From: Solimonas sp. K1W22B-7
GTDB lineage: Bacteria > Pseudomonadota > Gammaproteobacteria > Nevskiales > Nevskiaceae
NCBI RefSeq assembly: GCF_003428335.1
Contig: NZ_CP031704.1
Coordinates: forward strand, 1,054,001 to 1,118,000
Length of the DNA: 64,000 bases
Direction of reading: 5' to 3'
The notes under the pieces: model-generated
What the model was told of the DNA's origin: nothing
Databases searched by the model: none
The model's input: only the letters and a program-made list of their open reading frames with translations
Part shown: positions 1 through 8,320 of the stretch, piece after piece
How the letters are laid out: the number at the start of each line of letters is the position of its first letter
How positions within the stretch are numbered: the first letter of the stretch is position 1
Program-made: the position numbers and the translations under genes

Positions 1-744
1 GGGATCGTCGCCGCCCGTCTCGAGGCCAAGCGGAGCTACGAAGCCTATCTCTCGCGCAAGGCTCAGGAGGTGCTGGATCGCCGGTTCGGCGCCGGTTCGG
101 CGGCTGTGATGGTCGACGTGGAGGTTGACCATGACCGCAAGCAGCTGACGCGCTCGGAGGTGATCCCGGTGCGTGAAGGGGTGACCGGTGCGGTTACCGG
201 CCTGCGTTCGCTGCGCGGCGCAGCTTCGTCTTCGGAATTGATCGACGAGGACGAGGAGCAGCCGCGCCTGGCACCACCCAATGCCACCACCGAGGTGAAG
301 TACGAGGTTGGCAGGCAGGAGGAGCGCATCGACGTCACCGCCGGGGCCATCCGGCGCATGACGGTCGGCGTGCTGGTGCCGGTGGGCACTGCGGCGGAGG
401 AACGCCAGCGGATCGCGGATACGATCGCCAACGCCATCGGTCTGGATGCGGCCCGTCGCGGCGATTCGATCACCGTGCAGGAACTCGGAAGCGCGGCGGT
501 CTCCCTGAGGATGGCCAACAGCCTCGCACCGGAGCAGGTATCGGCGCGCAGTGTCATCGACTGGCGGAATACAGCGCTGCTGGTGGCGGTCATCCTGGCT
601 GCGCTGGCGTTGGTGCTGGCTCTCCATTCCTGGTACCGCAGCGGCGGCGGGCAGCTGTCCCAAGCCGAGCGCGAGCGATTGCTGGGCGATGTACGCAGCC
701 TGCTCGAGCGGACGGATGCCCCTCCGGGGAGGCCCTTGCCGTGA
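1..744 (+). CDS. fliF: FliF, flagellar MS-ring protein, C-terminal part (5' end outside window)
   Basis: The reading frame is open from base 1, so the gene starts upstream. The visible 247 residues match the end of FliF, the inner-membrane ring that houses the flagellar export gate. They hold the second half of the periplasmic region, including a VGRQEERIDVTAGAIRR stretch that corresponds to the conserved segment before the last membrane helix. One hydrophobic helix follows (about residues 188-208). Only about 39 residues come after it, whereas ordinary FliF has a tail of roughly 100 residues ending in an NDPRVVA-type FliG-binding motif. That motif is not visible here. The stop overlaps the next start (GTGA). 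Assignment as FliF rather than the injectisome ring SctJ rests on the flagellar genes that follow. Confidence 0.88.
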   Translation, partial: GIVAARLEAKRSYEAYLSRKAQEVLDRRFGAGSAAVMVDVEVDHDRKQLTRSEVIPVREGVTGAVTGLRSLRGAASSSELIDEDEEQPRLAPPNATTEVKYEVGRQEERIDVTAGAIRRMTVGVLVPVGTAAEERQRIADTIANAIGLDAARRGDSITVQELGSAAVSLRMANSLAPEQVSARSVIDWRNTALLVAVILAALALVLALHSWYRSGGGQLSQAERERLLGDVRSLLERTDAPPGRPLP

Positions 745-1232
745 GTTCCGTCCGCTCGATCGCCCTGCTGCTATCGATGTTGCCCGCCGGTGACCGGCGC
801 TGGCTGCTCGGGCAACTGGAGCCGGCGCAGCAGCTGCGTATCGAGCCCGAACTCAGGGCGGTGCTGCAGCTGCCGCCGGCCACGCGCCGGCGCGAGGCCG
901 CCCGCGTTTCGCAAGGGCCCGTTCTGCAGGACCACCGGACCGCCGCGGATCCCCGCGAGCCCGATGAGTTGCAGCCGCTGATCGCGCGCCTGGATCAGGT
1001 GGAAGAATCGCGCATGACAGCCCTGTGGCGTGGCAGCCCGGACTGGCTGCTGCAGGCCTTCCTCTCGATTCATTCCTGGCGCTGCCGGACCGCGCTGCAG
1101 TCGCTGCTGCCGTCTTCGCGCGGTCAGCCGGTGGTGGCCCCGGCGCAGTCCGGGATGCTGCGGCGCAAGCTGCTCGAAGCGGTGCTCGCAGCGCTTGAGC
1201 GCAGCGGGCCGGTCGTGGGAGATCTGTCGTGA
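741..1232 (+). CDS. Short unknown protein in the fliG position
   Basis: This is a 163-residue protein starting at GTG 741, inside the fliF stop, and ending inside the fliH start. It therefore belongs to the operon. In flagellar operons fliG (about 330 residues, the torque-transmitting rotor protein) sits here; in injectisome operons the slot holds sctK. The N-terminus (RSIALLLSMLPAGDRRWLL) loosely resembles the first helix pair of FliG, but the protein is half length. I see no counterpart of the FliG middle domain or of the charged torque helix. It may be a decayed FliG or an SctK-like adaptor. No function can be assigned with confidence. Confidence 0.7.
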   Translation: MSSVRSIALLLSMLPAGDRRWLLGQLEPAQQLRIEPELRAVLQLPPATRRREAARVSQGPVLQDHRTAADPREPDELQPLIARLDQVEESRMTALWRGSPDWLLQAFLSIHSWRCRTALQSLLPSSRGQPVVAPAQSGMLRRKLLEAVLAALERSGPVVGDLS

Positions 1233-1972
1233 CGTCCGTCATCAAGACCGCACGCATCTCGGAGACGCCCCTTTCCCTGGAGCGTTCGACACGGCAGGGC
1301 CAGGAGCGTCGCCCGCCGCAGCGTGAGCAGCCGATGGCTGTGCCCGCGCCGCGCGTTGAAGCGCGCGTCGCCGCCGAGGCGTTGGCCCCGGCCGTCCAGC
1401 TTTCCGCACCGCTGGCAGCAATGCCGGACTCGGCCGCGCTTGAAGCGGAGCGCCTGGAGCTGACGAGGCGCCGGGAGAAGGCCGAACGCGAAGGCTATGA
1501 GCATGGCTTGCGCAAGGCGGCGGTCGAGACTGAGCGCATCCGCAAGGAAGAGCTGCAGCGCCTGCGCGCGCTGGTCGAGGCGCTGGACGCCGAGCGCAAT
1601 CGCTTCGGCGGCAAGCTCGAGGATGCTGCGGTGGAGATCGTGTTCGAGTCGCTGGTGCGCCTGCTCGGGCGTGCGTTTGCCAGTTCCATGGGCGTTGCGT
1701 CCGCGGTGCGCGAGGTGATCGACCAGCACAGCGCCGGGCAGAAGACCCTGGCGGTGCGCATGGCGCCCTCGGACCTGGAACTGCTGGGGGAGACAGGCCT
1801 GGCTACCATCCGCAGCGGCCTGCGCGCCGAACTGCAGTTCGAGGCAGACGAAAGAATCCAGCCGGGCGGCTGCCTGATCGACATGGCATCCGGCAGTCTC
1901 GATGCGCGCCTGGACCTGCAACTGGAACGTCTGAAACAGGCCCTGCTGGACGCGCGGCGGTCGGGCGAGTAG
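1229..1972 (+). CDS. fliH: FliH, regulator of the flagellar export ATPase
   Basis: This 247-residue protein starts at GTG 1229, overlapping the previous stop by four bases. FliH binds the export ATPase FliI and docks it at the sorting platform. Residues 1-70 are Pro/Ala/Arg-rich and look disordered. Residues 71-130 are a charged helical stretch rich in Glu, Arg and Lys, typical of the FliH coiled coil. The remainder fits the FliH/SctL C-terminal domain. Position directly before fliI supports the call. Sequence conservation in this family is low, so context carries much of the weight. Confidence 0.85.
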   Translation: MTSVIKTARISETPLSLERSTRQGQERRPPQREQPMAVPAPRVEARVAAEALAPAVQLSAPLAAMPDSAALEAERLELTRRREKAEREGYEHGLRKAAVETERIRKEELQRLRALVEALDAERNRFGGKLEDAAVEIVFESLVRLLGRAFASSMGVASAVREVIDQHSAGQKTLAVRMAPSDLELLGETGLATIRSGLRAELQFEADERIQPGGCLIDMASGSLDARLDLQLERLKQALLDARRSGE

Positions 1973-1978
1973 CGATCC

Positions 1979-3298
1979 ATGCCTTTCGTCCGGTACGCCT
2001 CGGTGGTGCGCAACGTCGACCTGGTCGCCAGGACCGGCCGCGTGGTCGCCTGCCAGGGCAATACCATCGAGTCCGTGGGCCCCAGCGCTTTCCTCGGAGA
2101 ACTATGCGAAATCTACGCGGCGCCGGGTTTTCAGCCGATCCATGCCGAAGTGATCGGTTTTCGCCAGTCCTCCGTGCTGCTAATGCCCTATGGCGATACC
2201 CGCGGCATCCGCCCGGGTTGCGAAGTGCTGGCCTCGGGCCGTAGTCCGTCGATGCCGGTGGGCGAGCAGATGCTGGGACGCGTGATCGACGGCTTCGGCG
2301 TGCCGATTGACGACAAGGGCCCCATTGATCGCAACGAGGCGGTCAGCCTGCTGGCGAAGGCCCCCAATCCGGTGCAGCGCAGCCGCATCCGCGAGGTCTT
2401 CGAAACGGGCGTCAAGATGATCGACGGCTGTCTCACCGTCGGCCGCGGCCAGCGCATCGGCGTTTTTTCCGGCAGCGGTGTTGGCAAGAGCACGCTGATG
2501 GGCATGATTGCGCGACACAGCGACGCGGACGTGAATGTCATCGCCCTGATTGGCGAGCGTGGTCGCGAGGTACGCGATTTCATCGAGGAGCACCTCGGCG
2601 CGGCACTTCGCAAGTCGGTGGTGATCGTCGCCACTTCCGACCAGCCGGCGCTGGCGCGCACCCGCGCCGCGTTTGGTGCCGTGGTGCTTGCCGAGTACTT
2701 CCGCGACCGCGGTCGCAGCGTGGCACTGATGATGGATTCGCTGACGCGCCTGTCCATGGCGCAGCGCGAAATTGGCCTGGCCGCCGGTGAACCGCCGACC
2801 GTGCGTGGCTACACTCCGTCCGCATTTTCGGTGCTGCCGGCACTGCTGGAGCGCATCGGTTGCGGCACCGAGGGCAAGGGCGCGATCACCGGCTTTCTTA
2901 CCGTGCTGGTGGAGGGCGACGATCTGTCCGAGCCCGTGGCCGACCATGCCCGGGCGATCCTGGACGGGCACATCGTCCTGTCGCGGGCATTGGCGCACCA
3001 GGGCCGCTACCCGGCGATCGATCTGGCGCAGAGCATCAGCCGAGTGTCGCGCCAGGTGTCTCGCCCGGAAGAGGTGCGCCTGGCGGAGACCAGCATGCAG
3101 ATCTGGGAGGCCTACGAGAACTCCAAGGACATGGTGGACTATGGTGCCTACAAGCCCGGCATCAACCCGGAACTGGATCGCGCGATCCGCCTGATGCCTG
3201 AGTTGAAGCGCTTCTTTGCCCAGCGCATCGACGAGTCGGTCGCCCGCGCCGATGCCCTGCGGCAGCTTGGTGCCATCGTCGGGGAGGCACGCAAGTGA
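1979..3298 (+). CDS. fliI: FliI, flagellar type III export ATPase
   Basis: A 439-residue F1-type ATPase that powers unfolding and loading of export substrates at the base of the flagellar secretion system. The Walker A loop GSGVGKST lies near residues 165-172, and the Walker B strand RSVALMMDSLTRL near 246-258. The sequence is close to family length and well conserved throughout. It starts at ATG 1979, six bases after fliH, and its stop overlaps the fliJ start. High conservation shows the secretion function is under selection even though the rotor genes around it look reduced. Confidence 0.96.
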   Translation: MPFVRYASVVRNVDLVARTGRVVACQGNTIESVGPSAFLGELCEIYAAPGFQPIHAEVIGFRQSSVLLMPYGDTRGIRPGCEVLASGRSPSMPVGEQMLGRVIDGFGVPIDDKGPIDRNEAVSLLAKAPNPVQRSRIREVFETGVKMIDGCLTVGRGQRIGVFSGSGVGKSTLMGMIARHSDADVNVIALIGERGREVRDFIEEHLGAALRKSVVIVATSDQPALARTRAAFGAVVLAEYFRDRGRSVALMMDSLTRLSMAQREIGLAAGEPPTVRGYTPSAFSVLPALLERIGCGTEGKGAITGFLTVLVEGDDLSEPVADHARAILDGHIVLSRALAHQGRYPAIDLAQSISRVSRQVSRPEEVRLAETSMQIWEAYENSKDMVDYGAYKPGINPELDRAIRLMPELKRFFAQRIDESVARADALRQLGAIVGEARK

Positions 3299-3735
3299 AA
3301 GCACGCCAGGCACTGCAGGTGCTGCACCGACTCAACGATTTGCAATTGGTCGAACGCCGCCTTGGCGTGGCCCAGCACCGCGAGACCGCGAGCCGCAGCG
3401 CCGCGCTCTGCGAGCGGCAGGATGGCTACCTGGACTACGTCGGCAAGCGGATTGGTGCGGTGGAAGCCGCGCCGCGGCTGGTGATGGGCGACTACCAAGC
3501 GGAGTCGGATCGTTTCCAGTCGGCGCTGGACGACCGCGCCCTGCTGGGTGCGCGCCTGGCCAGGGACGAAGCGGCGCTGGACCAGTCGATCCGCGAGTGC
3601 TTCGGCCTGGAGCAGCGCAACAAGACCCTGAAGCAGGTCATGGCCAGCCGACAGCTCGAAAGCCAGCGCCGCGACGACCAGCGCGTGATGCGCGAAATGG
3701 ATGACCTGTGGTCGCAGCGACGGGAGCGGGCATGA
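3295..3735 (+). CDS. fliJ: FliJ, export chaperone / central stalk protein
   Basis: A 146-residue protein, almost entirely helical and charged, as expected for the two-helix coiled coil of FliJ that inserts into the FliI hexamer and contacts FlhA. It starts at GTG 3295 inside the fliI stop and ends inside the next start (ATGA). The family is poorly conserved in sequence. The call uses length, coiled-coil character and the invariant place after fliI. Confidence 0.85.
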   Translation: MKARQALQVLHRLNDLQLVERRLGVAQHRETASRSAALCERQDGYLDYVGKRIGAVEAAPRLVMGDYQAESDRFQSALDDRALLGARLARDEAALDQSIRECFGLEQRNKTLKQVMASRQLESQRRDDQRVMREMDDLWSQRRERA

Positions 3736-4331
3736 ACTACGGCATGGACGATGTTCTCAGTGGATGGGGTGGCGTGGCGCGTGCCGCCAATCCCGGGCCG
3801 GGCATGCGCACGGCGATGGAACGGTCGGCGTTCGCCGACTTGTTCGACTCTGATGTGCACTTCGCGGCGTTGGCAGGCGCGGCTGCGGCTGCTGCCACCA
3901 CGGCGCCTGCCGCGTCGGCTCGGCCGATCGAACCTTCCGTGGGTGCGGACCACGGGGTAGCGGCCACCGCCACGAATTCAGAGGTCGTCGCGGTGGCGGA
4001 GGTGTCGCCCGACGCTGCACCATCGGCGCAGGATCGGGTTGGCGCGGCACTGCCGACCGCGGCATCCGCAGGCGTTGTCCGGCCTGCGGTGGTGGCGGAT
4101 GCGGGCCCCGCACGGTCCGTTGCAGTACGCACGACGCTCGACCCTGCGCTCTATCAGTGGAGCCGCACGGGATTTTCTGCTTGCCTGCACGGCGGGGAAC
4201 TCGACATCTCAGTGCGGGACGGTGAACTGCATGCGGCTCGGGACCTGGCGAACGCGCTCAGGAGAGCGCTCGGGGACATGGGCCTGGAGCTGGGAAAACT
4301 CAAGATCAACGGTATCAATCCCGGCTCCTGA
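3732..4331 (+). CDS. fliK: FliK-like hook-length control protein (short, divergent)
   Basis: A 199-residue protein starting at ATG 3732 within the fliJ stop. Residues 20-130 are Ala/Val/Pro-rich and low in complexity, like the secreted ruler region of FliK. The last 60 residues (from about YQWSRTGFSACLHGG to the end) resemble the FliK C-terminal domain that switches export specificity at FlhB. FliK is usually 350-600 residues, so this ruler would be short. The order fliJ-fliK-flgD is normal for flagellar operons. Confidence 0.65.
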   Translation: MNYGMDDVLSGWGGVARAANPGPGMRTAMERSAFADLFDSDVHFAALAGAAAAAATTAPAASARPIEPSVGADHGVAATATNSEVVAVAEVSPDAAPSAQDRVGAALPTAASAGVVRPAVVADAGPARSVAVRTTLDPALYQWSRTGFSACLHGGELDISVRDGELHAARDLANALRRALGDMGLELGKLKINGINPGS

Positions 4332-4365
4332 ACAAAGGGCCGGCGAAATGAAGCGGAGGTGAGTC

Positions 4366-4776
4366 ATGGCGGTCGACGCGATTGGCGGTGCGGTGGGTAC
4401 GGGGCTGGGTGAGCTGACGCGCTCCGGCGTTTCGCAGGAGGATTTCATCCGCCTGTTCCTGACGCAGCTCAACTTCCAGGATCCGCTGGAGCCGGTGGAT
4501 AACCGCGAGTTCCTGGCGCAGCTGGCACAGTTCTCCTCGGTGGAGCAACTGCGCACGCTGGGCGAGAACATCGATGCGCTGCTCGGTGTCCAGGCCTCGG
4601 GTCAGGCCCTGGGTCTGCTGGGCCGGACGGTAGAGGTCTCGACGGCGTCCGGCTCGGTGATAGGACAGGTGACGACCCTGGATTACCGCTCCGGCCGTCC
4701 TTTGATGAGCGTGAGGCAGACCGATGGCAACGTACTGCCGTCCGTCAGTCCTTCCCAGATTGTGATTGTCCGCTGA
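4366..4776 (+). CDS. flgD: FlgD, hook-capping scaffold protein, short form
   Basis: A 136-residue protein with a strong Shine-Dalgarno (GGAGGT) before ATG 4366. The conserved FlgD N-terminal motif is clear (QEDFIRLFLTQLNFQDPLEP), followed by the FSSVEQL segment. FlgD caps the growing hook and directs FlgE polymerisation. Enteric FlgD is about 230 residues; this version stops after the first part of the C-terminal region, so the Tudor/FnIII-like domains are missing or reduced. It sits 12 bases before flgE. Confidence 0.9.
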   Translation: MAVDAIGGAVGTGLGELTRSGVSQEDFIRLFLTQLNFQDPLEPVDNREFLAQLAQFSSVEQLRTLGENIDALLGVQASGQALGLLGRTVEVSTASGSVIGQVTTLDYRSGRPLMSVRQTDGNVLPSVSPSQIVIVR

Positions 4777-4788
4777 CGGAGCCATCCC

Positions 4789-6027
4789 ATGACCGCACTG
4801 AGCAGTGCCTACACCAGTCTCACAGGCCTTATCGCTTTCTCGCGCGCGCTGGACATCATCGGTGACAACGTTGCCAATCTGAACACCGTCGGTTTCAAGG
4901 CCACCGACCTGACGTTCGAAAGCCTGCCTCCGCCGGAAGGTTCGCAGAATGACAGCCGGCCGGCCGCAGAATCCGAGATGCCAGGCGGTGGCGCGGTGGT
5001 AACCGGCACGCAGCGCCGCTTCACTCCCGGCGAGCTGCGCGAGACCGGCACCGCCACGCACGTCGCCGTGAGCGGCGACGGCTTCTTCGTGCTGAGCGAC
5101 GGCGACCGCTACCTCTATACCCGCAATGGCCAGTTCCAGCTGGACAAGGACGGCAATCTCCAGGACGCATCCGGCAAGCGCAACGTGCAGGCCCTGGTCA
5201 ACGGCGTGCTGCAGGATATCGTCATCGACAGCGACAAGACCAACCCCGCTTCGGCCACCAAGACGGTGGAGTTCAGCGGCATCCTGTCGTTGAACCAGGC
5301 CTCCACCGGCACCGGGGCGAATGCGGTGCAGCGTTTCACGCTGGATTCGGTGAAGGTATTCGACGTCTCCGGCGTGCAGCAGACGCTGAAGATGGAATTT
5401 ACGCGCACGCCCAGCGGCGGCATCAACATCTGGACGGTATCGGTAAAGGATTCCGCGGGGCTGGAACTGCTGGCCGCCAACAACAAGGAAATCCGCTTTG
5501 ATGGCGCCGGCAACCCGACGACCGATTTCTCGACGCTGAAATTCAAGGTGAAGAACAGTGAGGGCGTGGAATCGGAGGTCACCCTGGATTTCAAGAGAGC
5601 GAACTCCTTCTCGAGTATCGACATCTCGTCGCTCGCCGTGTCCAAGAGCGACGGCTATGCCCTGGGCCGCCTGTCCAGCTTCAGCTTCGACGAGAAAGGC
5701 AAGGTGACCTTGCAGTTCTCCAACGGCCAGAAGGAGGACGGGCAGCGACTGGCGCTGGCGACCTTCTCCGATCCGCAGTTGCTGGATACCAGCGACGGCG
5801 GCCTGTTCATCGCGCCCGAGGGCACCGAGTACCGCCTGGGCCTGGCCGACGAGGACGGCTTCGGCTCGATCCGCCCGCGCAGCCTCGAACTGGCCAACGT
5901 CGAGCTGGCGCGAGAGTTCGCCGACATCCTGATCCTGCAGCGCGGCTTCCAGGCCAGCTCGCAGGTCCTCAATGTCACCAGCAAGATGATCGAGGATATC
6001 TACAACAGCGTGTCGGGGCGTGGCTGA
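4789..6027 (+). CDS. flgE: FlgE, flagellar hook protein
   Basis: A 412-residue hook subunit of normal length. The N-terminal rod/hook motif is present (residues 3-40, with NVANLNTVGFKATD), and the C-terminal D0 helix ends ILQRGFQASSQVLNVTSKM. The FlgE D1/D2 beta domains lie between. FlgE is exported by the type III gate and polymerises into the hook tube. Its full length shows that at least a hook-like structure may still be made. The stop overlaps the next start by one base (TGATG). Confidence 0.95.
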   Translation: MTALSSAYTSLTGLIAFSRALDIIGDNVANLNTVGFKATDLTFESLPPPEGSQNDSRPAAESEMPGGGAVVTGTQRRFTPGELRETGTATHVAVSGDGFFVLSDGDRYLYTRNGQFQLDKDGNLQDASGKRNVQALVNGVLQDIVIDSDKTNPASATKTVEFSGILSLNQASTGTGANAVQRFTLDSVKVFDVSGVQQTLKMEFTRTPSGGINIWTVSVKDSAGLELLAANNKEIRFDGAGNPTTDFSTLKFKVKNSEGVESEVTLDFKRANSFSSIDISSLAVSKSDGYALGRLSSFSFDEKGKVTLQFSNGQKEDGQRLALATFSDPQLLDTSDGGLFIAPEGTEYRLGLADEDGFGSIRPRSLELANVELAREFADILILQRGFQASSQVLNVTSKMIEDIYNSVSGRG

Positions 6028-6773
6028 TGAAGCCATTCCGACTGCTGAAGGCTTCCGAACTGCGCCAGTTGGAGCGCAGGGCTGCGCAGGCGGGCGCGAC
6101 CTGGGCTGCACGCTGGGAGCTGCACGTCTCCGGGCCGCTGATATGGACGGCTACGGATGCCGGGGAGACGCAGGTCGCGCCGGATGCGGTCCGGCACCAT
6201 GCCGTCGATTGCGGCGATGGACTGCAGGCAGCCGTGGAGTTGCCGGCCGGCGGTGATGCTGTCCTTGCGGCCCTGGCCCTGGGCCAGAGTGCCCAGGAGT
6301 CAGGGCATGCGGTGGCGAGCGAACTGGCGCTGCTCTGCCTGGCCGATTGCTTCGCCGAAGTGACCGGCCTGGCGGAAGTCCGGCTCTTGCCCGGCGCAGT
6401 CGCGCAGCCGTCGCGCGGCAGCGGCGCGGCATTGCTCTGCTGCCGGTTGGAGGGTCGACCGCTCGGTGCCTTGCTGCTGCCCCTGACCTTGCTACAGCGC
6501 ATGGGCTTGGTGGCCGCGGCAGCCTCGCCGGCACCGCCAGCCGCGCTGGGGTACCGTGCAGCGGCAGTGACCACGGCCCGTCTGAGCCTGTCGGCGACGC
6601 TGGCCGACACCTCGCTGACGATCAAGGACCTGCGTGAGATCGCCGTAGGCGATGTCGTCATGCTCAATCATTCCCTTGAAACTCCGTTGACGCTGCGCCT
6701 CGGCGGCCGGCCTGCCGGGCGCGGCTATCCCGGCATCCAGGGCGGAAACCTGGCCGTGGAACTCAGCAAGTAG
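6027..6773 (+). CDS. Short FliM/SctQ-like C-ring protein with SPOA domain
   Basis: A 248-residue protein in the fliM position. The last 70 residues form a SPOA (surface presentation of antigens) domain, with LSLSATLADTSLTIKDLREI and a typical glycine-rich end. Canonical FliM is about 330 residues, starts with an LSQxEIDALL CheY-P-binding motif and has a CheC-like middle domain that touches FliG. I see neither the motif nor a clear middle domain here. In build it is closer to the injectisome C-ring protein SctQ. This suggests a C-ring that works as a sorting platform and not as a switch. Confidence 0.75.
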   Translation: MKPFRLLKASELRQLERRAAQAGATWAARWELHVSGPLIWTATDAGETQVAPDAVRHHAVDCGDGLQAAVELPAGGDAVLAALALGQSAQESGHAVASELALLCLADCFAEVTGLAEVRLLPGAVAQPSRGSGAALLCCRLEGRPLGALLLPLTLLQRMGLVAAAASPAPPAALGYRAAAVTTARLSLSATLADTSLTIKDLREIAVGDVVMLNHSLETPLTLRLGGRPAGRGYPGIQGGNLAVELSK

Positions 6774-6800
6774 CTCACTCTTTTACAGGAAGCCGGACAC

Positions 6801-7133
6801 ATGATTCAGGGTAACGAACAGACTGAAATCCAGCCGCTCAAGCTGGGAGAACTGGGGGGCGCCGCGACTCGCGGGCAGCCCTGGCTGGAGCGCCAGCTCG
6901 ACCTGGTTCGCGACATCAAGGTCACTGTGCGCGCCAGCATGGGCAGCGCCGAACTGACGATCGCGGCGCTGTTTGCCCTGCGCGAAGGCGACGTGGTGTC
7001 CCTTGACCGGGAAACCGACGCGCCGATCGACATCACGCTGGAGGGCAACCTGATCGCCCGCGGCCAGTTGGTTGCCGCAGGCGACCGTTTCGGCCTCCGC
7101 ATTACCGAAATCCTCGATCCGGGCAAGTTCTGA
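6801..7133 (+). CDS. fliN: FliN, C-ring SPOA protein
   Basis: A 110-residue protein starting at ATG 6801 after an AGGAAG ribosome site. Nearly the whole protein is one SPOA domain, with LVRDIKVTVRASMGSAELTI followed by LREGDVVSLDRETDAPIDI. FliN forms the lower C-ring and docks FliH-FliI for export. Length and motif are standard for FliN. Confidence 0.92.
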   Translation: MIQGNEQTEIQPLKLGELGGAATRGQPWLERQLDLVRDIKVTVRASMGSAELTIAALFALREGDVVSLDRETDAPIDITLEGNLIARGQLVAAGDRFGLRITEILDPGKF

Positions 7134-7144
7134 GCCCCGCGAGA

Positions 7145-7522
7145 GTGAGCGAATCCGTGCGATCGAACACAGGAGCGGCGGCACTTGCGATGCTGCTGGC
7201 CATCGCTGCCGGCAGTGCCGTTGCTGCGCCGGCAGTCGAGCCGACGGGAGCTTCTTCGGTAGCCGCCTGGCAGGTCATGACCATCTTCGGCTACCTGGGG
7301 CTGCTGGGCATGCTGGCGTTCTTCGGGGTGCGCTGGTGGAAAGCGCGTCAGGGCAGCCCCTCGGCGACGGGGCCGCGAATCCGGCAGATCAACGTGGTCG
7401 AGGTGAGGCGTGTTTCGCCTTCCACATCGATCGTGCTTGCCGACATCAAGGGTCGCTCCTACATCATCGTCTGTTCGGGGAGTTCGGTGGCGATCCAGGC
7501 GACCTTGGAGACTTCCGCATGA
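7145..7522 (+). CDS. fliO: FliO, export-gate assembly protein
   Basis: A 125-residue membrane protein starting at GTG 7145. An N-terminal hydrophobic stretch or signal peptide (residues 9-28) is followed by one transmembrane helix (about 42-66), a basic linker and a small cytoplasmic domain containing VVEVRRVSPSTSIVLADI. FliO promotes assembly of the FliP ring. It is found in flagella and not in virulence injectisomes, so it argues that this is a flagellar-type system. The stop overlaps the fliP start (ATGA). Confidence 0.9.
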   Translation: MSESVRSNTGAAALAMLLAIAAGSAVAAPAVEPTGASSVAAWQVMTIFGYLGLLGMLAFFGVRWWKARQGSPSATGPRIRQINVVEVRRVSPSTSIVLADIKGRSYIIVCSGSSVAIQATLETSA

Positions 7523-8301
7523 GATTCCGCACCCCAGGTATACGATGGTTGCGTCTCGGATTGCCATTGGCGGGCTTGCTGGCCCTGCTGGTTCTGCCCG
7601 GGCTGGCGGTGGCGGCGGATATCACCTTCCCCGGGGGCTCCCTGGACTTCGCCAGCCAGTCCGGCAAGCCCCTGAGCACACCGCTGCGGCTCGTGCTGAT
7701 GCTGACGGTGCTCAGCCTGGTGCCGTCGCTGCTGATCGTCCTGACTTCGTTCACCCGGATCATTGTCGTGCTGGCCATGCTGCGTCACGCGCTGGGCATG
7801 CCTGAAACGCCACCCAATGCCGTGCTCATCAGCCTGGCACTGTTCCTTACCGTGTTTACCATGCTGCCGGTGTGGGAGCAGGTGGATCAGCAGGCACTGA
7901 CCCCGTACATGAATGGCGCCATCGCCGAAAAGGAACTGCTGGAAAAGGGCTCCGGGCCCGTGCGCGAGTTCATGCTGGCGCAAACCCGGGAGAAGGATCT
8001 GGCGCTGATGATCGAACTGTCGGGTGCCAAGGCGCCGGTGCAGCTTGCAGAGGTCAAGCTGCTGCAGCTGATTCCGGCGTTCATGATCAGCGAGCTGCGC
8101 AAGGCCTTCGAGATCGGGTTCATCATTTTCCTGCCGTTCGTCGTGATCGACATCATCGTCGCCAGCGTGCTGATGTCGCTGGGAATGATCATGGTGCCGC
8201 CACTCGCATTCTCGCTGCCGCTGAAGATCCTGCTGTTTGTGTTGATTGACGGCTGGGGTTTGCTGTCCGCGGCGTTGATTCGGAGCTTTGCTCCAATCTG
8301 A
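7519..8301 (+). CDS. fliP: FliP, core export-gate membrane protein
   Basis: A 260-residue protein read from ATG 7519, which overlaps fliO; an in-frame open stretch further upstream is not used. It has a cleavable signal peptide (about 1-31), then FliP motifs: LVPSLLIVLTSFTRIIVVL, QLIPAFMISELRKAFEIGF, and a hydrophobic C-terminus. FliP with FliQ and FliR forms the channel through the inner membrane. fliQ, fliR and flhB, which usually follow directly, are absent here and must lie elsewhere if the system works. Confidence 0.96.
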   Translation: MRFRTPGIRWLRLGLPLAGLLALLVLPGLAVAADITFPGGSLDFASQSGKPLSTPLRLVLMLTVLSLVPSLLIVLTSFTRIIVVLAMLRHALGMPETPPNAVLISLALFLTVFTMLPVWEQVDQQALTPYMNGAIAEKELLEKGSGPVREFMLAQTREKDLALMIELSGAKAPVQLAEVKLLQLIPAFMISELRKAFEIGFIIFLPFVVIDIIVASVLMSLGMIMVPPLAFSLPLKILLFVLIDGWGLLSAALIRSFAPI

Positions 8302-8320
8302 CGCTCGCGCCGTCTACGCC

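Noticed and set aside
8288-8320. TTG 8288 as the sigma-factor start
   Set aside because: Possible through coupling to fliP, but the GGAG is too close to the TTG and the extra 11 residues are not conserved. Kept as an alternative only.
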